Notes: a model not told the origin generated them from the letters alone. A DNA stretch of 64,000 nucleotides from Actinomycetota bacterium (GCA_009773565.1 WSXY01000004.1:62001-126000); one strand, 5' to 3'; shown: positions 1 to 13,925, numbered from the stretch's first letter. Numbers and translations are program-made.

Positions 1-561
1 ATCCCTGACCTACCCAAGACGCGCTGCCACGCGGTGAGTTGGTGGGCAACGCGCAGTAGAGCGGTCGTCGTCCTCGGCCTGCGCTACAAGGCGGGTGATC
101 AGGTGTGGTTCAGCTTCTACCACGAGGCCGGGCATCTGCTCCTGGACGACCGACGTCATGCGGAGTTGTGCGCACCAGATGCTGATCGGGCGGCTGAGAC
201 TCGTGCCGATCAATTCGCGGCCGACATGCTCATCCCGCCGGATGACTACGCTGCGCTCCGGGCAGCCGGCCGACCAACGAAGGCGACCGTGCAAGCCTTC
301 GCGGAGTCCATCGGCATCGCGCCAGGAATCGTCGTCGGCCGACTGCAGAGAGACGGCGTCATACCCTACAAGCAGATGAACGACCTCAAGGTGACCCTAC
401 GTTGGGCACCCGAGCCCGAAGTCTACACGCCCGAGGAGACCGCAGAGTTCATGCTCAACAACGCCGTCACGGCCGCCGAATACGACGACGCGCTCGCGGA
501 GATTCGCGCTCTGGGGATCGACCCGGATACGCTCGTTTGCCAACCACGCCCAGAGTCGTAG
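1..561 (+). CDS. ImmA/IrrE-type metallopeptidase, C-terminal part (5' end outside window)
   Basis: The frame is open from the first base and reads LPKTR before the GTG at 34, a stretch normally internal in XRE-ImmA/IrrE proteins, so the gene starts before the window. The HEAGH zinc-peptidase motif lies near base 121, followed by ETRADQFAADMLIP, the usual third-ligand region of the family. Relatives cleave repressor partners in stress or mobile-element regulation, or act as the antitoxin-side HigA protein with an XRE domain at the N-terminus. That N-terminal domain cannot be seen here, so the exact subtype is open. The protein is cytoplasmic. It sits next to a nucleotidyltransferase module on the opposite strand, which makes this end of the window look like an accessory or defence patch. 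Confidence 0.8.
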   Translation: MPDLPKTRCHAVSWWATRSRAVVVLGLRYKAGDQVWFSFYHEAGHLLLDDRRHAELCAPDADRAAETRADQFAADMLIPPDDYAALRAAGRPTKATVQAFAESIGIAPGIVVGRLQRDGVIPYKQMNDLKVTLRWAPEPEVYTPEETAEFMLNNAVTAAEYDDALAEIRALGIDPDTLVCQPRPES

Positions 562-585
562 ACGGCACCTCACGCACGCCGACTG

Positions 586-1602
586 CTATCCCATAATCTG
601 CTCGACCCGTCCGGTCACGATTCCAACCGCATTCTCAAGCAACTGTGTTCCGTGACGGGGCCAACCCTCTACGTCGCCGACCTCGACTCCAAAGCCTTCA
701 GCCTCAAGTGCGTTCATCTGCGCGGCGAGGGCTCCGGCCAGCCGCACCCACACGGCCTCCTCGGAAAACCCCGAAGGCCGCAGCGCATCTAGCAATGCTA
801 CAAGCGCTGGCCACACGCGAACCCAGTCGACATACGCGGGCGTCGGGGTACCGGCCGCCTTGAGTGATGCGGTTGCGCGGTAGAGCGTTCGACGACCATC
901 TATGCGAGTGTCTACGAGTCCGCCTTCTGAGAGCGTCGATAGGTATTCGGCCACCGGGGCCTGGCCGTAGGCCGATCGATCGGCGATGAGCCTTCCGTGA
1001 GCCCATTCGTGGGTCCAGAGGTACGTGAGCACCTCAGCCTTTGGTCCCGGGCCTACGAGAGCCCGCGCGCGAAAGCGGGCGCATGCCGAACGCGACGCGT
1101 CTGGCCGCTGCGACATCGCGCGCAAATTGAGTGGTGGTCTCGTGAAGCCCGCACGCGCGAACACTTCATCGGTTCCTGCCCACTGCCCAGCGTCTCGCCG
1201 AGCACCCCGGAAGAGCGCCTGCGAGTCATACCCCGCGGTCGCCTCTCGGGCTATGAAGTCCTCGGCTGGGAGCCGCGCGAGGCTCGACCCTGCGCTCCGA
1301 CTTGCAGTAAGTCCCACGGCCACGCCGAGCAGGCGTCGCTGGTCACCCGAGGCCGTCCGCCCAAGTCGACGCAGTCTTGAGACATCCAAGAGCTCCGAGT
1401 TCTGGACGACCCAATCCAGCGCCTCGTCGAACAGGCGAGCGTCGGAGCGGGCGACTTCGAGGGTGGCTAACAGCAGCGCCTCCGGGTCAACGATCATGTG
1501 CTCTGACGCTCGGATGCCGGCGACACCGATGGCCGACCATTGCCGCCAGGCGAGATCGAGTGTGGCGCCCAGCAGGTGTTCGTAGAGTTCGCTAGTCGTC
1601 AT
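586..1602 (-). CDS. winged-helix protein, partner of the adjacent nucleotidyltransferase
   Basis: A protein of about 338 residues. I see no named family with certainty. The middle contains a helix-rich segment ending in AEYLSTLSEGGLVDTRIDGRR, which reads like the recognition helix and wing of a MarR/ArsR-type winged helix. The preceding PKAEVLTYLWTHEWAHGRL fits the first helices. The N-terminal 150 residues are alanine/leucine-rich helices without a recognisable motif. The ATG at 1602 overlaps the end of the DUF6036-like gene by 11 bases, so the two are translationally coupled. This pairing of a putative nucleotidyltransferase with a winged-helix protein recalls AbiE and MenAT modules, where the winged-helix member is antitoxin and repressor. 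Here the order is toxin-like gene first. The role is inferred from context only. Confidence 0.6.
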   Translation of the reverse strand: MTTSELYEHLLGATLDLAWRQWSAIGVAGIRASEHMIVDPEALLLATLEVARSDARLFDEALDWVVQNSELLDVSRLRRLGRTASGDQRRLLGVAVGLTASRSAGSSLARLPAEDFIAREATAGYDSQALFRGARRDAGQWAGTDEVFARAGFTRPPLNLRAMSQRPDASRSACARFRARALVGPGPKAEVLTYLWTHEWAHGRLIADRSAYGQAPVAEYLSTLSEGGLVDTRIDGRRTLYRATASLKAAGTPTPAYVDWVRVWPALVALLDALRPSGFSEEAVWVRLAGALAAQMNALEAEGFGVEVGDVEGWPRHGTQLLENAVGIVTGRVEQIMG

Positions 1603-2209
1603 TGGAGAATGCCTCCTCGGCATCATCGCAGCCCATGTACTGGAGCAGGTTGAGAAGCATGGTACGGAATCCTTCAGAGGGATCCTGGCTGTGCGCCCAC
1701 TGTGCGCCCCTGCGCAGTTCCTCGGAGGAAGGTCTCAGCGCTGCAAGGTCCTCGGTATGCCGACCCACCCCCACATCGGCCGCTGCGTAGACCTTGAAGC
1801 AGACGAGATCCTCGCGTGACGGAAAGTGGACCACCAGGTGTGTCCCGTAGACCCTTGGGGTGAGTCGCGACCCGAAACCCTCGGGCAGACCCCAATCCAA
1901 AAGGTCCGCAGGACCGGCGTTGAGCCAGCCCGGGTCGAGACCAAGCGCCGCCGCCACCGCAGCGGCGGCTTCCAGAATGAGTGCGGGAAGTGGCTTGTGC
2001 TTGATGAGCATGACTTCATCGTGACCGCATGAGGAGTCCGCGAGACCGAGGACATCGACGTCCTTGGTGGGTCGAACCGCTATCCCGAGCACGTTCATCG
2101 CGGCACCGCCGATGACGACCAGTTCGACTGGAGCCACACCACGCGCCTCTAATGTCGCGGACAATAGCGCGAGCGCATCCTCTATGGCGTCGATTCCGGT
2201 CAGTTCCAT
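1592..2209 (-). CDS. DUF6036-like nucleotidyltransferase
   Basis: About 205 residues. The signature VIGGAAMNVLGIAVRPTKD followed by VDVLG matches the GG...DxD active-site layout of the nucleotidyltransferase superfamily (DUF6036 / AbiEii-like). A third acidic position and the C-terminal helical part follow. The ATG at 2209 is preferred over the GTG at 2218 because GAGGTG sits six bases before it. Family members are often toxin-like enzymes that modify tRNA or proteins in toxin-antitoxin or phage-defence modules. No substrate can be read from the sequence. It is the first gene of a two-gene operon under a good promoter covered by palindromic repeats, which suggests self-repression. Confidence 0.72.
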   Translation of the reverse strand: MELTGIDAIEDALALLSATLEARGVAPVELVVIGGAAMNVLGIAVRPTKDVDVLGLADSSCGHDEVMLIKHKPLPALILEAAAAVAAALGLDPGWLNAGPADLLDWGLPEGFGSRLTPRVYGTHLVVHFPSREDLVCFKVYAAADVGVGRHTEDLAALRPSSEELRRGAQWAHSQDPSEGFRTMLLNLLQYMGCDDAEEAFSNDD

Positions 2210-2238
2210 GATGATCACCTCATTGATGACTGTGCTAT

Positions 2239-2273
2239 ACGGTCATTATGACTGTTTCGCACGGTCATGACAA
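2239..2273 (-). promoter_or_regulatory. promoter and palindromic operator of the nucleotidyltransferase operon
   Basis: On the minus strand TTGTCA (2268-2273) and CATAAT (2245-2250) are separated by exactly 17 bases. The -10 box lies inside the near-palindrome ACGGTCAT-T-ATGACTGT (2239-2255), and ACGGTCATGA (2261-2270) overlaps the -35. A third, inverted copy TCATGACCGT is at 2378-2387. Repeated half-sites over a promoter are typical of autoregulated modules. Confidence 0.65.
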
Positions 2274-2404
2274 CTCTGAGACATGCTCGTTCACCAACCG
2301 CGCCGGAGTCGTAGAAGGGGTGCCCGCTTGGGTAAGGCCGGGGTTAGCCCTGGTTTAGGGCCGCCAGGCAACATATTCATGACCGTCCCGTAACCCTCGA
2401 CAGT

Positions 2405-2432
2405 TTGACGGTTGTTCACTCACAGGTTAACT
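2405..2432 (+). promoter_or_regulatory. candidate sigma70-type promoter for the XRE gene
   Basis: TTGACG at 2405-2410 and TTAACT at 2427-2432 with a 16-base spacer, about 50 bases before the ATG at 2483. The -10 match is moderate. Confidence 0.4.
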
Positions 2433-2482
2433 TTGAGAGGCGAGCGTCAGGCTAGAGCGGTTCAACAACGAGGGAGCCCGCT

Positions 2483-4058
<1,576 letters not shown>

Positions 4059-5555
4059 TTAGTCTCGGTCCGGGCCGCGCTCGGCGGCTTCGTTGTCTTT
4101 GGCGGTGCGCCAGAGGCGCTCGTACTCGTCTAGCGAAAGGCCGCGTACGTCGATACCCTGCGCCGCGGCCTGCGACTCCATATCCTCAAAGCGTCGCCCG
4201 AACTTCGCACACGTGCCGCGAAGCGCGTCTTCACTGTCGATTCCCAGATGCCGTGCAACGTTCACTATCGTGAAGAGCACGTCCCCCACCTCGTCGGCGG
4301 CCTCGGGGCTACCGGCCGTCGTGGCCTTGAGCTCCTCGATCTCCTCGGCGACCTTGTCCCAGACGCCGTCGATGTTCTCCCACTCAAAACCGGCCGCAGC
4401 GGCCCGGCGCGACATCTTCTGAGCGTACATGAGCGCGGGCAGCGTGGGCGTGATACCCGCGAGCACGCCGGGCGCGGATGCACGCTCGCCATCCTCCGCG
4501 TCGTCACCGTCGCGCGCGGCCTTCCCGGCCCGCTCGCCGCGCTTGATCTCGTCCCAGTTGCGCAGCACGTCGGCCGAGGTCTCGGCGGTCGCGCTCCCGA
4601 AGATATGCGGGTGCCGGCGGCGGATCTTCGCGATGATACCCGCGATGACGTCGTCGACCGTGAACGCATTCTCCTCGGCACCGATCTGCGCGTGCAGCAC
4701 CACCTGGAGCAGCACGTCGCCAAGCTCGTCGGCGAGGTCGCTCAGGTCGCCCTGCTCGATCGCGTGGACGGCTTCATACGCTTCTTCCACCATGTGCTTG
4801 CCGAGGCTCTCGTGGGTCTGCTCGCGGTCCCACGGGCAGCCGCCCGGAGCGCGAAGCACGCCGATGAGGCGCACCAGCTCGTCAAAGCCGCCGGGCGGTG
4901 CGATTCGCGACGGCGCCACAAAGACCGCGGTGTCGCGGCACGTGACGGCCGCGTCTTCCAGGTCCGCCACGGTGGCAAGTTGCAGGTCGAAGCCGCCGCT
5001 CTCGAGGCAGCCGGCCGTCACAACGCTGTGCTCGGCCGCGTAGTTCTCGCGAAGACGCTTGCCGACCGCACGCGCCACCAGCGCGTTATCGATGCCGGTC
5101 ACGATGAGGTGCGTGTCGCGGTGGAAGGTCACGCCCGCAAGGCTCGACGCGTCCACGATGTCGACGTCAGCCGTGAGGTCGATATCGAGCGCCAGGACGA
5201 GCACCTGGAGCGGCGAGGAGACCGGAAACATGTCGAGACTTCCGGCCGCACGCGACAGCAGCCCCGAGATGACGCCGGTCCGCAAGAACGGGTAGCCGAA
5301 CGCCGCAAGCGCGACGTCCCCCTCGACCGCGAGGTCGAGGAGCGCCTGCACGATGCTGTCCGACGGCGCATCGGGCGGCAGGCCAAGATCGGCGTATGTG
5401 GAGACGGACATGCCGAGACGGCGGACCGCTTCTGCGGCCTCGCCGTCTCCGTTGGCAACAACTCTATATGCAGCTTTCGCGAGTCGCGCTGCTGCACGCT
5501 CATCGAGCGCGCCTCCTGCGTCTTGCTCAAGCCCTACGATCGCAATCGAACCCAC
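4059..5555 (-). CDS. mazG: MazG nucleoside triphosphate pyrophosphohydrolase with YabN-type N-terminal domain
   Basis: 498 residues, longer than E. coli MazG because a tetrapyrrole-methylase-like domain occupies about residues 1-215 (YabN architecture; the SAM-binding start is degenerate, IAIVGLEQDAGG). The MazG part begins near FDELVRLIGVLRAPGGCPWD. The first EExxE/ExxD set is HMVEEAYEAV and DLADELGDVLLQ; a second copy is VAEEIEELKA and AADEVGDVLF. MazG hydrolyses dNTPs and NTPs to monophosphates and PPi, which cleans the nucleotide pool and lowers (p)ppGpp signalling in some bacteria. The GTG start at 5555 matches the beginning of the methylase-like fold. The gene lies between eno and a foldase gene. 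Confidence 0.92.
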   Translation of the reverse strand: MGSIAIVGLEQDAGGALDERAAARLAKAAYRVVANGDGEAAEAVRRLGMSVSTYADLGLPPDAPSDSIVQALLDLAVEGDVALAAFGYPFLRTGVISGLLSRAAGSLDMFPVSSPLQVLVLALDIDLTADVDIVDASSLAGVTFHRDTHLIVTGIDNALVARAVGKRLRENYAAEHSVVTAGCLESGGFDLQLATVADLEDAAVTCRDTAVFVAPSRIAPPGGFDELVRLIGVLRAPGGCPWDREQTHESLGKHMVEEAYEAVHAIEQGDLSDLADELGDVLLQVVLHAQIGAEENAFTVDDVIAGIIAKIRRRHPHIFGSATAETSADVLRNWDEIKRGERAGKAARDGDDAEDGERASAPGVLAGITPTLPALMYAQKMSRRAAAAGFEWENIDGVWDKVAEEIEELKATTAGSPEAADEVGDVLFTIVNVARHLGIDSEDALRGTCAKFGRRFEDMESQAAAQGIDVRGLSLDEYERLWRTAKDNEAAERGPDRD

Positions 5556-5588
5556 GGTGCCCCCGCGTGCTCTTCGCCGGTCCGTACG

Positions 5589-6602
5589 CTACTGGCCCGC
5601 CGGGGTGGTGGCAGCAGGCGTGGCGACAACATCCTTGAGCTTCTTGTCGTAGATGGTGATCTTCGCGGCCTTCTTGAGCGAAGCCAGGTACTCCTGGAAC
5701 ACGGTGTTGCGCTTCTCCTGGACGAGCGAGGCCTTGATGGTCTCCGAGACGTCCTCGATCTTCTGCTGACCGGCAGCCTGCTCGTCGGTCTTCAGGATGA
5801 TGTGATAGCCGTAGTCGGTCTTGACGAGCCCGGACATCTGGCCCTTCTTGAGCTTGTCCGCAGCCGCCTTGAACTCGGGAACGTAGCTGTCGGTCGACGA
5901 CATACCGAGGTCGCCACCGTTGACGGCGGAACCAGTGTCGCCCGAGTACTTCTTGGCAAGCGCGGCGAAGTCGCCACCGGCCAGGAGCTGCTTCAGGACA
6001 TCCTCAGCCTTTGCCTTGCCTGCCGCAGCTTCAGCCGGGGTGGCGGTGGCAGGTACCGAGATGAGGATGTGCGACAGCTGTGACTGCGCGGTCGACTGGA
6101 ACTGCGTCTTGTTCTTGTCGTAATACGCCTGGACGTCAGCGGTGGTGACCGCGGACTCGGGCGCTACTTTGTCGTAGAGGAACTGGTAGAGCAGCTGGTC
6201 CTTGATGCTGCTCTGGAGCTGGGCGAGCGTCATGCCCGAAGCCTTGAGCGTGCTGTCGAAGGTCGCCTCGTCGGGGAAGCCGGCCTTGATCTGCGCAAGC
6301 TGTGCTTCGACTTCCTTGTCACCGATGGTGGCGCCTTCCTTCTTGGCGGCCTGACGCACCAGTTCGTTCTCGACCATACTGTCCAGCACGAGGCGCTGGA
6401 ACTTGAGCAGCTCGGGGCTGCCGGCAGTCGCCGACGCAACCGTCGAGTCCTGCTTCTGCGCCGCAGCTGCGAGCAGTTCGAAATCGGCCGTCTTGATGCC
6501 GACGCCGTTGACCTTGGCCACATTGGCGCCACCCGAGCAACCCGCCGAGGCGAGCACAGCGATGACGAGAACGGCGGCCGCGATCCGGATACTCTTCTTC
6601 AC
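5589..6602 (-). CDS. peptidyl-prolyl isomerase lipoprotein (PrsA/SurA-like)
   Basis: 337 residues from the GTG at 6602, chosen because AGGAGG lies seven bases before it and the protein then begins with a classic lipoprotein signal, KKSIRIAAAVLVIAVLASAGC, where the cysteine is lipidated. Residues about 30-180 form a SurA-N-like chaperone region. A parvulin domain follows (QLSHILISVPA, KKYSGDTGSAVNGGDLGM, VKTDYGYHIILK). The C-terminus ends in alanine/threonine-rich sequence. Such proteins help secreted proteins fold outside the membrane. It sits between mazG and mfd in the same direction; the cluster looks constitutive housekeeping. Confidence 0.92.
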   Translation of the reverse strand: MKKSIRIAAAVLVIAVLASAGCSGGANVAKVNGVGIKTADFELLAAAAQKQDSTVASATAGSPELLKFQRLVLDSMVENELVRQAAKKEGATIGDKEVEAQLAQIKAGFPDEATFDSTLKASGMTLAQLQSSIKDQLLYQFLYDKVAPESAVTTADVQAYYDKNKTQFQSTAQSQLSHILISVPATATPAEAAAGKAKAEDVLKQLLAGGDFAALAKKYSGDTGSAVNGGDLGMSSTDSYVPEFKAAADKLKKGQMSGLVKTDYGYHIILKTDEQAAGQQKIEDVSETIKASLVQEKRNTVFQEYLASLKKAAKITIYDKKLKDVVATPAATTPAGQ

Positions 6603-6675
6603 GCAGATTCCTCCTAAACAGATGACCGGATGCGTCTGCATCGCGATCAGTTGAGCGACTGGCGAGGACGGCGCT

Positions 6676-10092
<3,417 letters not shown>

Positions 10093-10143
10093 GGTGACCT
10101 CCGGGTTGATGCGAACAGCACGAAAGCCCGCAACCGGAGTCCG

Positions 10144-10175
10144 GTGCGGGGCCGCCCAAGTCTACGGCCCCGCAC
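10144..10175 (-). terminator. stem-loop terminator between lipoprotein gene and mfd
   Basis: GTGCGGGGCCG (10144-10154) pairs perfectly with CGGCCCCGCAC (10165-10175), an 11-bp stem with a 10-base loop. It lies 20 bases after the stop of the lipoprotein gene at 10195 and before mfd. There is no clear T-run, so it may also act as an mRNA-stabilising hairpin. Confidence 0.65.
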
Positions 10176-10194
10176 GAAGCAGGTCAAACGAACG

Positions 10195-11466
10195 TCACCT
10201 GGCGGGAACGGTGTACCGCCGGATGCGCATCGGGAACTTCGCGTACTCCGCCACCGTCGCGGTCGACGGCCTGCTGTCGGTGGAGACGACGAACGTATCG
10301 GGGCTGTATCCGCGCGCCATCGGCATGTCCCAGATGTCGTCTCCGGCATCCTCGCCACCGATAACGGTGAACGTCTCGTTCGTGGCCGGGTCGTATCCGC
10401 CGATGGTGAAGCCCTCGATCTTCTGCGAGACGCCAGACCCGGATACCGTGACGGCGTCGTAGAACACGTACTTGCCGACGGGGATGGGATCGCTCGCCGT
10501 GTTTCTCACCCTGAGCGTGACGCCGTCGGTCCCGCGGTAGAAGAGGTCGGGATACGAGAGCCCGCCTTCCCCGAACACCGTCCACACGAGAGAGCCGTCA
10601 TGGACCTGCGGGAAGTGCGAGATGTAGTCGGTGTTCTTGAGGCTGAGCGACCAGGTCTCGGCGCCCGATGCGGCGTCGAAGACGCGCACGATCGCTTCCT
10701 TTGACTCGTCGCCCTCTTCGGTGACGATGACACTCCCATTCTCTACGCTCATCGTCGCGTAATGCCGTTTGGTCTCGCAGACGGTCCGTTCATCGCCCTT
10801 GGCAAGATCACGAGCCTTCACCGCCGCGCCACTTGCTGAACGCGCGGTCTCTTTGTCGGCGGCGCTGTTGGTGAGCCAGTAGAGCGTGTCGCCTTCGACG
10901 CGGAAGAGCGGCCGCGAGAGCGACGTGAGGGCGGCCTCGGCAACCAGCACCGGCGTACCGCAGGTCATGGAATCCGCATTGATGCTCGCCGCGTAGAGCT
11001 TCCATCCCGGCGCGTCGTTCGATGCGGCCACACCCTCGCCGCCGTTGAGCTCCTCCCACGCGACCCACCGATCGGCGCCCGAGACGCCGACGATGTTGTA
11101 GCCGTTCTTGAAGTTGACCGCGCCAGACACCGCCTGCTTGGACGTGCCGGTCGTGAAATCGAGCAGGCTGATGGTCGTCGGTTCACCGGCCGCTCGCATG
11201 TTGTACTTGATGGCCGCGAATCGCTCGCCGTATCCCTCAAGTTCGCCCATCGCGGGCACCTGGTATTCCTTGAAGGTCAGCGCCGGAGCGCTCCCCTCCT
11301 TTGAGCCGATGGCCTGCGGATAGACGACCGCAGTCGCCTCCATCGAATCAACCCCCGCAGAAGCCCCCTGTGACGCCGGAGGCGCCGCATGGCGAGCGCA
11401 CCCTCCTGCCACCATGAGGACACCGATCCCACATGCCACGAGTCCCATCCTCAGCCGGTCATCCAT
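10195..11466 (-). CDS. exported lipoprotein, beta-propeller-like, unknown function
   Basis: 423 residues. The N-terminus MGLVACGIGVLMVAGGC is a lipoprotein signal with the lipidated cysteine at about residue 23. The mature part has repeated short strands ending in W-containing blocks (DRWVAWEEL, DTLYWLTN, GSLVWTVFG), the look of a WD/TolB-like propeller. I recognise no catalytic motif. GAGGGGG precedes the ATG. It is followed by a strong hairpin, so it is probably a single-gene transcript or is co-transcribed with the C39 peptidase gene 65 bases upstream. A role at the cell surface is inferred from the signal alone. Confidence 0.75.
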   Translation of the reverse strand: MDDRLRMGLVACGIGVLMVAGGCARHAAPPASQGASAGVDSMEATAVVYPQAIGSKEGSAPALTFKEYQVPAMGELEGYGERFAAIKYNMRAAGEPTTISLLDFTTGTSKQAVSGAVNFKNGYNIVGVSGADRWVAWEELNGGEGVAASNDAPGWKLYAASINADSMTCGTPVLVAEAALTSLSRPLFRVEGDTLYWLTNSAADKETARSASGAAVKARDLAKGDERTVCETKRHYATMSVENGSVIVTEEGDESKEAIVRVFDAASGAETWSLSLKNTDYISHFPQVHDGSLVWTVFGEGGLSYPDLFYRGTDGVTLRVRNTASDPIPVGKYVFYDAVTVSGSGVSQKIEGFTIGGYDPATNETFTVIGGEDAGDDIWDMPMARGYSPDTFVVSTDSRPSTATVAEYAKFPMRIRRYTVPAR

Positions 11467-11531
11467 ACCCGATTCCCCCTCTGCTCGTAGTTCCGGCTGC
11501 GGACCGGAATGGCCCGCAGCCGGTGCACAAC

Positions 11532-12272
11532 CTAGTACACGACCGCCTGCCGCCAGTGCGCTTGCAGGGCATCCGCAACCTGGAGGTAGGAGTACGTCCT
11601 GTGCCCGCCGGTGGCGCCGCCACCGGAACGCCAGCTCTGCTCGTCATACGGGTCGTTCAGGCGAACGGTTCCGTATCGCCAGTCGTATGCTTCAAGCGGC
11701 ACGATGTGACCCGGGTGGTCGTACACGTAGTTGCCCATCGAGCCACCGTGGATGTTGAGGTCGGCCACCATCGGGTGGCGCCGAGTGCTCAGGCCGTACG
11801 TCACGCGGTTCACGAAGTCCGAATCGGTCGCACATCCGCCGGAGTACGCGTAGTCCTGGCCGGCATAGGCGTTGATGGCGTTATCCACCTTGGAGAAGTC
11901 CGTTCCCGCCGTGGTCGTGCCCAGGTACTTCGCGATGGTGGCCTGGGTTGCGCACGTCCCCCAGTAGTCATCGATGATCTGCGCGGACGCCGGACCGCAG
12001 TAATAGGACTTCTCCTGGTAGTGCGTTGGCGTGTAGAAGTAGAAGTACGTCGGCTCTGTCGCTACCGGATCCAGCACCGCGGCGCTCGCCAGCTTCGGGC
12101 CCTGCGCGCTCAACCACGCCTGGAACTCCCGCTCAACGCGGGTGGTGTTGGCTGTCTGCACGTCGAGTGTCGGCCTGGGATCGTCGCCCGTTCCCGCCGC
12201 AAGCGCCAGTGCGGGCTGCGAGAGTATCGCAAGCGTGAGCGCGATCGTTGTGATGGTTCTCGTGGTTCTCAT
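11532..12272 (-). CDS. secreted C39-family cysteine peptidase
   Basis: 246 residues from the ATG at 12272, which follows GAGGGG and starts a clear signal peptide (RTITTIALTLAILSQPALALA). The mature protein carries the papain-like layout of C39 (double-glycine-leader-like) peptidases: the catalytic cysteine in SYYCGPASAQIIDDYWG, the histidine in HPGHIVPLEAYD, and the N/D in RLNDPYDE. There is no ABC transporter part, so it is the free secreted version (Peptidase_C39_2). The substrate is unknown. It is divergent from nth, with 240 bases of non-coding DNA between them in which I see only weak promoter-like boxes. Confidence 0.82.
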   Translation of the reverse strand: MRTTRTITTIALTLAILSQPALALAAGTGDDPRPTLDVQTANTTRVEREFQAWLSAQGPKLASAAVLDPVATEPTYFYFYTPTHYQEKSYYCGPASAQIIDDYWGTCATQATIAKYLGTTTAGTDFSKVDNAINAYAGQDYAYSGGCATDSDFVNRVTYGLSTRRHPMVADLNIHGGSMGNYVYDHPGHIVPLEAYDWRYGTVRLNDPYDEQSWRSGGGATGGHRTYSYLQVADALQAHWRQAVVY

Positions 12273-12512
12273 GGTTCCCCCTCGTCCTCGTTCTCTGATT
12301 CCTGTCCGAGGTGTCGTCGACGGCGGGGATGCCCGGTCATCCGAGGGCCCGTCGAGGTCCCCCAACACCTACCGCACCCCCCAGCGCTGTAGGTCCGAAC
12401 CGAGTATCAACGACGGGTCTTACCCAACCCTTACCATGCTCCGAACCGACTCCAACCGAGCCGTCACCTTTCGGGTACCATCCTGTTACGTCGGTCATAC
12501 GAGAGGACGCCA

Positions 12513-13169
12513 ATGGATCGCGAGAAGCGCGCCGCAGAGATCATGCGCAGGCTTGGCGAGCTCTACCCGGAGGCGCACATCGCGCTCGACTTCGTCGACC
12601 CGTTCTCGCTGCTCGTGGCCGTGATCCTCTCGGCACAGACCACCGACGTCGGCGTCAACAAGGTCACGCCGATCCTGATGGAGCGGTACCCCACGCCCGC
12701 AGCGCTCGCCTCGGCGGATGTGCTGGAAGTCGAGGAGATCGTGCGACCGACCGGCTTCTACCACAACAAGACGAAGCTCATCATGGGAACCGCGCGCATG
12801 CTGGTGACCGAGTTCGACGGCCGCGTCCCGGACACGATGGAAGACCTCATGCGCCTGCCCGGCGTGGCGCGCAAGACCGCGAACATCGTCATCGCCAATG
12901 CGTACGGCAAGGTCGAGGGCATCGCGGTCGATACGCACGTCTTCCGTCTCGCGCACCGCTTTGGTCTCTCGGACGAGAAAGACCCCGATAAAGTCGAGCG
13001 CGATCTGACAGCGATTCTTCCGCGCGAGTACTGGTACGCCGTGAACTACCGCTTCATCGACCACGGGCGCGCCGTGTGCACCGCAAAGCGACCGTCGTGC
13101 GGCGCGTGCACGCTGAGCGACATCTGCCCGTCGGCGTTCACTGTCCCCGGCTGGCGCCCCGGCGCGTAG
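12513..13169 (+). CDS. nth: endonuclease III
   Basis: 218 residues, full family length. Nth is a bifunctional DNA glycosylase/AP lyase that removes oxidised pyrimidines. The helix-hairpin-helix LPGVARKTANIVIANA holds the catalytic lysine, and VDTHVFRLAHRFG holds the catalytic aspartate. The C-terminal [4Fe-4S] loop has four cysteines in C-x6-C-x2-C-x5-C spacing (CTAKRPSCGACTLSDIC). An AGAGGA ribosome site precedes the ATG. It is convergent with the DUF554 gene, the stops being six bases apart. Confidence 0.97.
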   Translation: MDREKRAAEIMRRLGELYPEAHIALDFVDPFSLLVAVILSAQTTDVGVNKVTPILMERYPTPAALASADVLEVEEIVRPTGFYHNKTKLIMGTARMLVTEFDGRVPDTMEDLMRLPGVARKTANIVIANAYGKVEGIAVDTHVFRLAHRFGLSDEKDPDKVERDLTAILPREYWYAVNYRFIDHGRAVCTAKRPSCGACTLSDICPSAFTVPGWRPGA

Positions 13170-13175
13170 GCGCGC

Positions 13176-13925
13176 CTAGCCCCAGATGCCGGCGATGAAC
13201 GCGGCGATGAGCACGCCGGGCAGCATGTTGCCGTACGGCAGGCGCTTGATGCCGGTGAGGTCGAGGCCGATGGCGAGGATGAGCGCGCCACCGACGCACT
13301 CGAGACCCGCGATGACGGGAACCGTCATGTACGGCTGAATGGTGCCGGCGCCAAGTGCGATAGCGCCCTGAATGGCGATGACCGGAATGACCGAGAGGCC
13401 CACGCCCGCGCCGAAGCTTGTCGCAAGCGCGACCGAGGCGATGCCGTCGAGGAGCGACTTGAGGTAGAGCAGCGACGGGTCACCAAGTCCGCTCTGAATG
13501 CTGCCGAGAATCGTCATCGCGCCAACGCAAAACAGCAGGCTCGCGGTCACGAAACCTTCGACAAGCGTGTGCGCCTTGGCGCCCGGCTGGTTTTCGGTCG
13601 CGGGCGCAAAGAGTGGAATCTTAGCGGTCTTCTCCTGGAGGAATTGCCCGAAGCGCTCAAGTCCGCGCTCGATCCCGACCGCCTCGCCAAAGATGCCGCC
13701 CACCACGAGCGAACCAACCAAGACGAGCGGCGCGAAGTTGCCGAGATGAGAGGCCCCGAGCGCCTTGAGCCCGCCGAGGCTCATCGAGATGCCGATGATG
13801 AGCACCGAGAGGCCGACCGCGCGAAACGAGATGTCCCGGAGCTTCTCAGAGATGAGGCCGCCAAAGAGCAGACCCACAGCGGTTCCGAGGAGCACAGCGC
13901 CAACGTTCACCAGAACACCGATCAT
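13176..13925 (-). CDS. DUF554 family membrane protein
   Basis: 249 residues from the ATG at 13925. It has about seven hydrophobic segments, starting IGVLVNVGAVLLGTAVGLLFG, with the glycine-rich SVLIIGISMSLGGLKALG and the later LLYLKSLLDGIASVALATSFGAGVG that are typical of the DUF554 (YdfK/YqgA) family. Function is unknown for the family; a transporter role has been supposed. One base separates it from the stop of the NYN gene, so the two are coupled. Confidence 0.88.
   Translation of the reverse strand: MIGVLVNVGAVLLGTAVGLLFGGLISEKLRDISFRAVGLSVLIIGISMSLGGLKALGASHLGNFAPLVLVGSLVVGGIFGEAVGIERGLERFGQFLQEKTAKIPLFAPATENQPGAKAHTLVEGFVTASLLFCVGAMTILGSIQSGLGDPSLLYLKSLLDGIASVALATSFGAGVGLSVIPVIAIQGAIALGAGTIQPYMTVPVIAGLECVGGALILAIGLDLTGIKRLPYGNMLPGVLIAAFIAGIWG

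Noticed and set aside
4248-6083. Long open frame on the plus strand (611 codons) over mazG and the foldase gene
   Set aside because: The strand opposite shows full MazG and parvulin domains; the plus reading is an Arg/Asp-rich high-GC mirror without family features.
12273-12512. Small gene between the C39 peptidase and nth
   Set aside because: No frame with a ribosome site and plausible composition; it is best read as a divergent control region.
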